This document shows, in pieces, positions 26,274 to 34,445 of a stretch of DNA of 64,000 nucleotides; the stretch's first letter is position 1, and the number at the start of each line of letters is the position of its first letter. Origin of the DNA: Nitratidesulfovibrio sp. (GTDB lineage Bacteria; Desulfobacterota; Desulfovibrionia; Desulfovibrionales; Desulfovibrionaceae); NCBI RefSeq assembly GCF_040373385.1, contig NZ_JBDXXH010000004.1, positions 301,952 through 365,951 of the forward strand, written 5' to 3'. Under the pieces are notes generated by a model. It did no database searches. It was not told where the DNA came from and worked only from the letters and a program-made list of their open reading frames with translations. The position numbers and the translations under genes are program-made.

Positions 26274-26459
26274 GGCCTGTCCTGTTTGCGTGACTGACAG
26301 GCTATGTGCTGGTCCAAGCATACCTGCTCACAATGACATAATCACGGGCTGATGAAAACCGGCACTCGGCCGGTCCGGTTTGTCTGGCCCCGGGTTGCCC
26401 TGGCGGTGATGGCCATGCAGGCCGACCAGCCGGGGCCCGCCCCGCCCAAAGCCACGGAG

Positions 26460-26487
26460 AGCGCCGACCGGATGGCCGGTCGGCGCT
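26460..26487 (-). terminator. Hairpin downstream of the cytochrome c3 gene
   Basis: AGCGCCGACCGG and its exact complement flank a 4-nt loop, 70 bp after the stop of the cytochrome c3 gene. The tract following on the minus strand is only weakly T-rich. It would end the fdhA2 operon. Confidence 0.65.
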
Positions 26488-26556
26488 GGTGGGCAGTGTT
26501 GGCCGTTCAACATGGGCCGTACAGTACGGGCCGTGCTGGCAGGTCCGCCGCGAAGG

Positions 26557-26988
26557 CTACTTCGTCTTTGCGGCGGCGTCCTTCTTGGCCTGCGCGCTCA
26601 TGTGGCAGGGACGGCAGCCCGAGAATTCGGGATGGTCCTTGGCCATCTGCTTGTGGCAACCGTAGCAGGAACGGTCGGTGTCCTTGGCGTGGTACGCCAC
26701 GAACATGCTCATGGTGTCGCGCTCGCGGGGGCCGGGCGTGGCATGGCAGTCATTGTTGGTGCACGAAGCGAAGGGCTTCGCGGGGTCGGGCGTGTCGTGG
26801 TGACACTGCTCGCACGCCACGTCCTTGTGGGTGGTGTGGTTGAACTTCACGTGCATCCGCTTGGAGGTGCCGTGCTTCAGTTCAATGGCCTTCTTCGGGG
26901 CCTTGGCGGCATCCCCGGCGTCGGCCGCCAGGGCCGTACCGGCCACGAGCAGGGTCAGTGCAAACAGGGAGATGACCAGGTATTTCAT
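26557..26988 (-). CDS. Periplasmic tetraheme cytochrome c3 family protein
   Basis: A 143-residue protein with a cleavable signal peptide (MKYLVISLFALTLLV..., cleavage near ALAADA, residue ~22) and four c-type heme motifs: CEQCHH, CTNNDCH (a CX4CH form), CYGCH and CRPCH. Extra His residues (VKFNHTTH, VAYHAKD, KDHPEF) can serve as distal ligands, as expected for bis-His class III cytochromes. It is the last gene of fdhA2-fdhB2-fdhE2-cyt, 14 bp after fdhE2, so it is the likely dedicated electron acceptor or third subunit of that formate dehydrogenase (the FdhABC3 type known from Desulfovibrio). ATG at 26988 has AGGAGC 8 bp upstream; a longer frame upstream is antisense noise. Confidence 0.93.
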   Translation of the reverse strand: MKYLVISLFALTLLVAGTALAADAGDAAKAPKKAIELKHGTSKRMHVKFNHTTHKDVACEQCHHDTPDPAKPFASCTNNDCHATPGPRERDTMSMFVAYHAKDTDRSCYGCHKQMAKDHPEFSGCRPCHMSAQAKKDAAAKTK

Positions 26989-27002
26989 CAAGGTGCTCCT
27001 GT

Positions 27003-27944
27003 TCAATACATATTCCAGAAGGAAGGTCTGAGGGGGCGCAACTTCTTGCGCGCCGCGACCATGTCCAGATGCATCATGCCCAGCGCCAGGGCGTCCAGAT
27101 TGGGGGCGGCCTCGCGTTCCCGCAGGTCCACGGTGGGACAATAGGTGTTGCACTTGGTGCACCAGTCCAGCCGTTCGCCTCGGGCGGCTTCGGCTTCCCG
27201 CAGCATTTCCATGGTGCCGCTGGCCTCCTTTCCGCACGAGGGGCAGGCCCCCCGCAGGAACTTCCAGGCGGCGCCGCACAGGGAGCAATGCAGGTGCTTC
27301 TTGCCACCGCCGCCAGCCAGGTAGGCGTTCTTTTCGTCCAGCATGGGCTTGTCCAGCCAGGCGATGGTAGGAAAGGCGCCGCACACCGGGCAGTAGCCCT
27401 GTTGCCATGCCCCGTCCGTGTCCCAGGGGGCTTCCCCGTCTTCGGGCAGGGCATCGGCAACCATGGCGTGCAGCACCGGGGACAGCACGAAGCCGGTGAC
27501 AAACGCAAGCACGTCCGGTTCCACGCCGCCATCAGCGGCTATGGATTCGATGGACCTGCCCGCCACCACGGCCTCGGCCAGGGCGTCGCGGGTATCCCCG
27601 TTTTCCACCGGGCGCAGGAAGAACGCCCGCAGCGATTCCGCGTGCGGAGCCACCGTCTCTATGGTGGTCAGAAGCGGCAGCAGTTCTTCCGCCGCTCGGC
27701 GCATGGGCGCGGCGATGCCGGTCAGGGCAACGCCCGCCAGCAGGGATACCCCCTGCTGGGCGCGGTCCCACTGTTGTTCCGGCAGGCGCAGGCCCGCCTC
27801 GCGCACGGTCTCCGCCAGTGTTCCGGCCAGCGCGTCGCCGGCGGAAAGCAGGGGTTCGAAGACCCGCAGCACGGGTTCAAGGACAGGACGACGGGCAGTG
27901 ACATCAGCCAGCGTATCCGCGACACTTTGGCGTTTGGCGGCCAT
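27003..27944 (-). CDS. fdhE: Formate dehydrogenase accessory protein FdhE (copy 2)
   Basis: A 313-residue FdhE-family protein. The rubredoxin-like Cys pairs are YCPVCGAFP, LHCSLCGAAW, ACPSCGKE and WCTKCNTYCP, within residues ~185-280. The N-terminal helical part has no Cys. ATG at 27944 is supported by GGAGC upstream. It lies between fdhB2 (75 bp upstream) and the cytochrome c3 gene (14 bp downstream). Sequence divergence from copies 1 and 3 suggests specificity for FdhA2 rather than redundancy. Confidence 0.9.
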   Translation of the reverse strand: MAAKRQSVADTLADVTARRPVLEPVLRVFEPLLSAGDALAGTLAETVREAGLRLPEQQWDRAQQGVSLLAGVALTGIAAPMRRAAEELLPLLTTIETVAPHAESLRAFFLRPVENGDTRDALAEAVVAGRSIESIAADGGVEPDVLAFVTGFVLSPVLHAMVADALPEDGEAPWDTDGAWQQGYCPVCGAFPTIAWLDKPMLDEKNAYLAGGGGKKHLHCSLCGAAWKFLRGACPSCGKEASGTMEMLREAEAARGERLDWCTKCNTYCPTVDLREREAAPNLDALALGMMHLDMVAARKKLRPLRPSFWNMY

Positions 27945-28019
27945 GAATGCTCCACGAGAACCGGAGGCCGGGGCCTCCATCAGAGGGTGAACGCGGGGCA
28001 CGGGGCGCCCGCAGGCCAG

Positions 28020-28679
28020 CTACATGAAACCGGCGTACTCGTAGTAATGCTCTTTTTCTTCCGCCAGCAGGTAGATGACGCTCACGTCCTCCATGTCCAC
28101 CAGATGGGCCTTGGGGAAGCGCTCCTTGGCGATCGCAAGGCGCTTCTGCGCCACGACCAGTATTTCCTCGCGCTCGCCAAAGACCATGGTGCCGGTGGGA
28201 CAGGTCTTCACGCAGATGGGTTGCATGCCCGCGGACACGCGGTCGAAGCACATGTCGCACTTGGTGATGCGCTTGGTCTTGGGGTCGATGCGGGGGATGT
28301 TGTACGGACAGGCCTCGGCCACGGCCTTGGCGTCTGCCGGGCTGAGCTTGGCCGACTTTTCGGTGGCCAGCACGGCGCCGGTCTTCTTGTCCTTGATCAT
28401 GGCGCCGGGCACGGCCATGTCGGCCACGTCCACGCACACCGGGGTCACGCAGTGGCGGCACTGGTCGGGGAAGAAGTTCCAGACCACAACGCCTTCCTTG
28501 GTCATCCGTTCGTTGAAGCGGACGATCTTGAGGTTGTTGGGGTTGAGGTCCGGGGGGTTCTGGTGTGAACCGCGCTGCTTGGTCTCGTTGGCGGGCAGAT
28601 CGTGCCATTCCTTGCACGCGATCTGGCAGCCGCGACATGCCGTGCATCGGGTTGTATCTACTAAAAATGCCTTGGGCAT
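28020..28679 (-). CDS. fdhB: Formate dehydrogenase iron-sulfur (beta) subunit 2
   Basis: A 219-residue four-cluster ferredoxin-type subunit: CTACRGCQIAC, CRHCVTPVC, CPYNIPRID, and CDMCFDR followed by CVKTCPTG. It lacks a signal peptide and should be co-exported with FdhA2. AAGGAGC lies upstream of the ATG, 54 bp after fdhA2. It transfers electrons from FdhA2 to the cytochrome c3 encoded two genes downstream. Confidence 0.94.
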   Translation of the reverse strand: MPKAFLVDTTRCTACRGCQIACKEWHDLPANETKQRGSHQNPPDLNPNNLKIVRFNERMTKEGVVVWNFFPDQCRHCVTPVCVDVADMAVPGAMIKDKKTGAVLATEKSAKLSPADAKAVAEACPYNIPRIDPKTKRITKCDMCFDRVSAGMQPICVKTCPTGTMVFGEREEILVVAQKRLAIAKERFPKAHLVDMEDVSVIYLLAEEKEHYYEYAGFM

Positions 28680-28733
28680 CGTAGTGCTCCTTGGAGGGGG
28701 GCGCGCCCCGCGGCGGGGCGCGCCCTGTTCCGG

Positions 28734-31700
28734 TTAGGCTATTTCGGTCAGCTTGTCGGCCTTGCGCAAGTTGACGAGACAGGCCTTGCTTTCGGGAATG
28801 GTGGTGTTCGGGTCGTACGCGCCAACGGTAAGGCGGTTGGTGGAATCACCGCACTTGGGCGTGGTCCAGCCGTAGGCGAAAGGCATGCCCACGAGGTGTA
28901 CCGTCTTGCCCATGATGGTGAAGGGCCGGATGCGCACGGTGACCATGGCAATGGCCTCCACGCGCCCGCGCGCACTTTCCACGATCACGCCGTCGCCGTT
29001 GTTGATGCCCTTTTCCTTGGCCAGCTCGTGGCTCATCTCTATGTAGAGCTGAGGCTCGGTTTCCAGCAGGTTGGGCACGTTGCGCGTTTCGCCGCCGCCG
29101 CACCAGTGTTCCGTCAGGCTGTAGGTGGTGAGCACGTACGGGTAGTTGGGGTCGGCCGCCTTGGCGAACTGGTCCATGTCCGAGGTGTGGAACTTGTAGA
29201 CCGGGCTGGACAGCTGCTTGGAGAACGGATGGCTGTCCAGCGGGGTTTCCGCAGGTTCGTAGTGCTCGGGGAAGGGACCGTCCACGCGGCCCGTGCCGTA
29301 GAACTGGGCCAGGCCGTCCTTGGTCATGATGAAGGGCAGCTTGCCCTTTTCCTTGTCGGCCATGGGCGGCCACGGGCCGTCGGGCACGTCGCCGATCCAC
29401 TTGGCGCCGTCCCATTCGATGACGGCCTTCTGGGGGTTGAACGGCTTGCCGTTCAGGTCCACCGAGGCGCGGTTGTACAGCACGCGGCGGTTCACCGGCC
29501 AGCACCACGACCAGTTGGGGAACAGGCCGATGTTGGCCTGCATGGGCGTCTGGCTGGCGTCACGCTTCTTGGACTTGTTGCCGGCTTCCTCGGTGTAGCT
29601 GCCCGCGTAGACCCAGTTGAGCGAAGAGGTGGAACCGTCGTCCTTCAGCTGGGCGAAGGCGGGCACCAGTTGGCCACGCTTGTACTCCTTGTCGCCCACC
29701 TTGGTGTCGGCCCAGAAGAAGCCGTTGATGCGGCGGGTCCACTCTTCCGGATCGAACTTTTCAGTCCAGTGCATCTTCAGCAGGGGTTCGGGCAGGACTC
29801 CGCCTTCCTTCCTGTACAGGTCGCGGATCTTGTTGATCAGCGGCACGAAGATGTCGGCGAAGTTGCGGGCCTGTCCGCCCGGCTCCACCGCCTTGTCGAA
29901 CCACTGCAACCAGCGGCCGCTGTTGCTGATGGTGCCCGCCTTTTCGATGCGGTGGGCCGACGGCAGCAGGAACACCTCGGTCTTCTTGGTCTTGGGATCA
30001 ACGCCGGGGCGCTTCCAGTTGTCCGTGGTTTCCGAGTTGTGCAGTTCGGAGCAGACCAGCCAGTCCAGCTTGTCCAGCGCCGCGCGCATCTTGTTGGTGT
30101 TGGAGAAGCTGTTCATGGGGTTGACCCCGAAGATGAACCCGCCCTTGATCTTGCCATGGTACATCTTGTCCATGACGTACATGTACGAGCAGTCCTCGCC
30201 GGGTTCGAGCTTCGGCATGTATTCGTAGCAGAAGTCGTTTTCCGGGGTGGCTGCGTCGCCGTACCAGCCCTTCAGCAGGCTGGCCACGTACTTGGGACGG
30301 TTGCTCCACCAGTTGGCGCTGTTCTTCACCGTGGTGACCGGGGTGTTGGCCTTGTTGTAATCGGCCAGGGTCTGCCAGGTGGAAACGGGCAGGTTGTGGT
30401 AGCCCGGCAGCGAGCTGTACAGCAGGCCGTGGTCGGTGGAACCCTGCACGTTGGGTTCGCCGCGCAGGGCGTTGATGCCGCCGCCCGCGATGCCGATGTT
30501 GCCCAGCAGCAGCTGGATGAGTGACGAGGCGCGGATATTCTGCACGCCCACGGTGTGCTGGGTCCAGCCCAGGGCGTACATGATGGTGCCCGCCTTGTCC
30601 GGCTTGCCAGTGGCGCAGAAGGCGTCATACACGCGCAGCAGGTTTTCCTCGGACACGCCGGTGACGTCGGAGACGGTCTTCAGCGTGTAGCGCGAGTAGT
30701 GCTTCTTCATCAGGTTGAAGACGCACCGTTCGTTCTTCAGGGTTTCGTCGATGACCGGGCCGCCGTCGGGACCCTTTTCAAAGGCCCACTTGGACTGGTC
30801 GTACTTGCGGGTCTTGGGGTCGTACCCGCTGAAGAGGCCGTCGTTGAACTCGTAGTCCTTGCCGACGACAAAGGCGAAGTTGGTGTAGTTGAAGACGTAT
30901 TCCTTGAAAAAGAGTTCCTTTTCAAGGATGTAGTTGATCATGCCGCCCAGGAAGGGGATGTCCGTGCCCGAACGCAGGGGCACGTGGAAATCGCACCGGG
31001 CGGACGTGCGCGAGAACTTGGGGTCCACGTGCATGAGCACGGCCCCGTTGTCCTTGGCCCGCATGACCCACTTGAAGGCGACAGGATGGTGTTCTGCGGC
31101 ATTGCTGCCGATAATAAGCACTGCATCGCTATTCTTGATATCGATCCAGTGGTTCGTCATAGCCCCGCGACCGAACGACTCTGCCAGAGCCGCAACAGTG
31201 GGACTGTGTCAGACCCGGGCCTGGTGGTCCATTTGGACCATACCCAGGCTTCGTATGGCTTGATGGATGACGGCGCATTCCTCGTTGGAGGCGTGCGAGG
31301 TACCCATCATGAAGAGCGAATCAAGACGGTTGACCGTCTGGCCCTTTTCGTTCTTGAGAACCATGTCCTTGTCGCGGGCGTCCTTAACGCGGCGCGCGAT
31401 CTGGTTCAGGGTCCAGTCCCAGTCCTTCTCCACCCACTTGTCACTGTGCGGAGCGCGGTACATCGGCTTCGTCAGGCGGTGCGGGTTGGTGTACATGGAG
31501 AACAGGGCCGCGCCCTTGGCGCACAGGGCCCCTTCGTTCACCGGAAAGTCGGGGTCGCCTTCGGTCGAAACGAGCTTGCCGTTGCGCACGTAGGCGATGA
31601 TCTGACAACAGACGGAACAGAAGGGGCAGACACTGCCCACTTCCTTCGCGCCTTCGATCTTGAGTTTGCTGGCATACGCCTGCGCTTCTGCAAGATCGAA

Positions 31701-31775
31701 CCCAAGCTGGCCGAGCGAGAGACCGACAGCGCTCACGCCCACGAGCTTGAGAAAACTCCGCCGCGTAGTTTTCAT
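28734..31775 (-). CDS. fdhA: Formate dehydrogenase catalytic subunit 2, selenoprotein
   Basis: A 1013-residue selenoprotein read through an in-frame TGA (complement of 31209-31211), giving HQARV-Sec189-HSPTVAALAESFG. Without readthrough the gene would appear as two open frames split exactly at the active site. The Tat signal TTRRSFLK is at the N-terminus, and the [4Fe-4S] ligands are C50, C53, C57 and C85. Sec189 aligns with Cys189 of copy 1. AAGGAGT upstream fixes the ATG at 31775. It is the catalytic subunit of a periplasmic Mo/W formate dehydrogenase with FdhB2 and a cytochrome c3. Selenocysteine insertion requires selA/B/C/D, none of which is in the window. Confidence 0.95.
31165..31211 (-). 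promoter_or_regulatory. Bacterial SECIS element in fdhA2
   Basis: The ~40 nt following the in-frame UGA can fold into a small stem whose apical part is GCGGCUCUGGC, resembling the GGUCU loop of E. coli fdhF. The same CGGCTCTGGCAGAGTCGTTC stretch follows the UGA of fdhA3 but is degenerate in the Cys-encoding fdhA1. Confidence 0.75.
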
Positions 31776-32490
31776 CTTCCACTCCTTGTTAAAGCCCCTC
31801 ACAGAACCGGAAAGGTCTGTGGACCTTTTGCTGTACCCGCGAAAGCCTGCGCGCGGTCGTGCGCGCTCCCGTGAAGAAAGACGGGGAAACGACACGATGC
31901 CGCCGGGCGTGCGCGGGAATGGGCACCCTCACGGCTCCGCAGGCTGGAGAGAGCGGTCGCGCGGGCCGACAGGTGCCGCGCGACCGGTACGACCCTTGGC
32001 CTGCCGGAGAAGATGGCCTGGTGCCACCTTCGCATCGTATCTTTTGGGGGCATCCTAACAGGGTTTATGGCGAAAACAAGAAAATATTAATAGAAAACAG
32101 TTGGTTAAATGCAGCATATGCGCAGGCTTTGTCACTGTGTGAAGCGTGAGAGCTGTGCGTTATGGTTATTTACGGGTATTTTGAGTTTGTTATGAGGTTT
32201 TGCATGGCACCCGCCTGAAGCGTTGAAAATGCAGGTGGTTGCGTGATCAATCCGGAAAAGGGAGCCATCACGTGCACATGTGCCCCGGCCTGGTGGCCCG
32301 GACCGGATATCCGTGAACCCATACATGCACGAGCGCCCCGGCGGGCATGGCGGACGGTGCCGTCATGCCGCTCGGGACGCTGGTCAGGTGGTGTTGTTCC
32401 GTGTGGTTGCTGCGTGCCGATGGAGCCGCCGCGCGTTTTCCGGTCACGCGCGGAGGCTGGTCGCGGTTGTGAGCTCGGTCGGTTGTGGCG
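31776..32490. other. Intergenic region upstream of fdhA2
   Basis: 715 bp between the fdhA2 start and the fdhE3 stop. The middle (32060-32230) is AT-rich, unlike its surroundings, and holds the motif at 32103-32135 shared with fdhA3. No coding region with a ribosome binding site was recognised, and no convincing terminator for fdhE3 was found. Confidence 0.5.
32103..32135 (-). promoter_or_regulatory. 33-bp motif shared by both selenoprotein FDH operons (fdhA2 copy)
   Basis: 25 of 33 positions match, without gaps, the sequence at 37652-37684 upstream of fdhA3. The core is AGCATATGCGC followed after 3 bp by CTTTG and CAC (plus-strand reading). It lies ~330 bp upstream of the fdhA2 ATG. No such motif was found upstream of fdhA1. 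A common regulator or promoter element is inferred. Confidence 0.55.
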
Positions 32491-33501
32491 TCAGGCCGGG
32501 GTTTTCGCCGTGGCGGGCCTTGCGGGCCGGGCTGGCCGCGTGGTGTCGTCCACGCCGCCCGGCATGAAGCCCTTTTCCTGCAACAGCATGTCCAGGTGGG
32601 CCATGCCCAGCGGCAGCACCGAGGGCACGTCGCTGCCGCGGTGGCGCAGGTCCGCCGCCAGGATGTACCGGCGGCAGGACGCGCAGGCCTCGGCGCGTTC
32701 GTCCTCGAAGCCCTGCACGTAGCGCAGGGTGATGTTGTCCGGCTTGTCCACCCCGCAGAAGGGGCAGGCGGTGCGCTGATGGCGCCAGGTATGGTCGCAC
32801 AGCGCGCAGACCAGCCAGCGCTGGCCGCCTTCACCACGCAGCACGCCCAGCTTGGGAGCCGTGCCGCACACCGGGCAGTGGCCGTGGGTCCAGCCGTCGG
32901 CATGCGGGGCAAGGTTTTGGGCCACGGCGCGCTGTACCCTGCGCGCGGCTGCCGTGGCCAGTTGCATGGCCACGAAGCCCACGGCATCGGGCGAAAGTCC
33001 GGCCCGGCGCGCCCATTCCTGGGCGGCGGCGATGCGCCCGGTCAGCGCCCACGCCGCCAGTTGGCGCGGCAGGGGGAGCTGATCCCGAGGGGGGAGGGTC
33101 GGGGTAGCCGTCGTGTCCGGCATTGCGCCCGGCGCTCCTTCCATTGTCAGGGCCAGCCGGGCCAGTTCGCGCACGTCATTGGCCACGGCGGGCAGCCCGG
33201 CGGCGATGGCCGGGGCCAGCACGGTCAGGGCATGGGTCAGGAAGGCGTCGTCCAGGGCGGGGCCGTCGGGCAGTTCATCGGCGGGCAGCAGGGCGCGGCC
33301 CTGCGCGAAAAGATCGGGTTCCACCCGCACCGGGGGCACGGGCACGGCTCCGTCGGGATCGGGCATTTCAGCCAGTTCCGCTTGGGCCACGCTGAGCGCG
33401 CGGAACGCGGCGATGAGCGGGGCGTGTTCGGGATGGCGGGCCAGCAGGCGGTCGAGGGTTTCCGAGGTGGTGCTGGAGAGAGTGGGGGAGGCGTCGGGCA
33501 T
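32491..33501 (-). CDS. fdhE: Formate dehydrogenase accessory protein FdhE (copy 3)
   Basis: A 336-residue FdhE-family protein with Cys pairs HCPVCGTAPK, VCALCDHTW, ACPFCGVDK and ACASCRRYI in residues ~210-300. The N-terminal region is helical and the C-terminal ~15 residues are Pro/Ala-rich. ATG at 33501 is chosen because AAGGA lies 7 bp upstream and the family alignment starts near there; the frame extends further upstream without a site. It lies 286 bp downstream of fdhB3 (the gap holds no gene) and is probably part of the same transcription unit, mirroring the fdhA-fdhB-fdhE order of the other two operons. Confidence 0.88.
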   Translation of the reverse strand: MPDASPTLSSTTSETLDRLLARHPEHAPLIAAFRALSVAQAELAEMPDPDGAVPVPPVRVEPDLFAQGRALLPADELPDGPALDDAFLTHALTVLAPAIAAGLPAVANDVRELARLALTMEGAPGAMPDTTATPTLPPRDQLPLPRQLAAWALTGRIAAAQEWARRAGLSPDAVGFVAMQLATAAARRVQRAVAQNLAPHADGWTHGHCPVCGTAPKLGVLRGEGGQRWLVCALCDHTWRHQRTACPFCGVDKPDNITLRYVQGFEDERAEACASCRRYILAADLRHRGSDVPSVLPLGMAHLDMLLQEKGFMPGGVDDTTRPARPARPATAKTPA

Positions 33502-33787
33502 GGGTATGTCCTTGCTATGCTGGCGGTGGGGGCTGTCCGTTCCGGGGAACGTCCGACCGCGTGATTTCGGCGTCATGACGCATATGGCGCCATAGGGCGG
33601 CAGGTAGGCCGCATCGGGCGCGGCGTCCAGTCCGGACCTTGTGCTGCGGTGTCGGAGCGTGGCGGCAGAGCCGGGGCTTGCCGTGCCATCACCGGTTGAC
33701 CGTGACCGCGCCATTGGCGCGCGGCCACGGCCTTGCCGCATGGGGGCAGGCGGGATGCGTTTCCGCCTGCCCCCGTTTCCGCGGGGG

Positions 33788-34435
33788 TTACACGCCCGCA
33801 GCGTACTTGTGGTACTTCAGCGGGTCGTCCGTCACGATGAAGATGACGCGCACGTCGTCGGCGTTCAGCGCCTGGGCCTTGGGCCACGTCTTCTTCAGGA
33901 TGTCCACGCGCCGTTTGGCCTCCGCCAGCATGGCGTCACGCTCGCCAAAGACCATGGCCCCAGTGGGGCACGACAGCACGCAGGCGGGGGTAAGCCCGCT
34001 GGTGATGCGGTCGAAGCACATGGTGCACTTGCGCATCACCTTGGTGTCCGGGTCCTGCCGGGGGATGTTGTAGGGGCACACGCTCAGCGACATCTCGAAG
34101 TCGCTCTTGCTGGTGCCTTCGGTGTACACCACCGCGCCGGTGGCATCATCATGGATCATCTCGTCGCCCTGCGCGCCCGCCAGACACGGCGGGTTCATGC
34201 AGTGGCGGCACATGTCCGAGAAGAAGTGCCAGTATGTCTTGCCGTCCTTGGTTCTGCCGTCCTCGAAGCGTACCACCTTGAAGGTCTGGTGGCTGAAGTC
34301 CGGCGGGTTCTGGTAGGTGCCGGTCTGCTTGGTCTTGGTGCCGGGCAGGCCGTTCCATTGCTTGCAGGCCACCTGGCAACCCCGGCAACCGGTGCAGCGG
34401 GAAACGTCGACGAGTATGGACTTTCCATCAGCCAT
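33788..34435 (-). CDS. fdhB: Formate dehydrogenase iron-sulfur (beta) subunit 3
   Basis: A 215-residue four-cluster ferredoxin-type subunit: CTGCRGCQVAC, CRHCMNPPC, CPYNIPRQD, and CTMCFDR followed by CVLSCPTG. No signal peptide. GGGGGTG upstream of the ATG overlaps the end of fdhA3, 10 bp away, so the two subunits are tightly coupled. It shuttles electrons from FdhA3 to a soluble periplasmic acceptor; no cytochrome gene accompanies this operon. Confidence 0.94.
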   Translation of the reverse strand: MADGKSILVDVSRCTGCRGCQVACKQWNGLPGTKTKQTGTYQNPPDFSHQTFKVVRFEDGRTKDGKTYWHFFSDMCRHCMNPPCLAGAQGDEMIHDDATGAVVYTEGTSKSDFEMSLSVCPYNIPRQDPDTKVMRKCTMCFDRITSGLTPACVLSCPTGAMVFGERDAMLAEAKRRVDILKKTWPKAQALNADDVRVIFIVTDDPLKYHKYAAGV

Positions 34436-34445
34436 GACTCACCCC

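Noticed and set aside
31209..31211. TGA as a nonsense mutation making fdhA2 a pseudogene
   Set aside because: The codon falls exactly on the catalytic residue, is followed by a conserved stem-loop and occurs identically in fdhA3, so selenocysteine is the better explanation.
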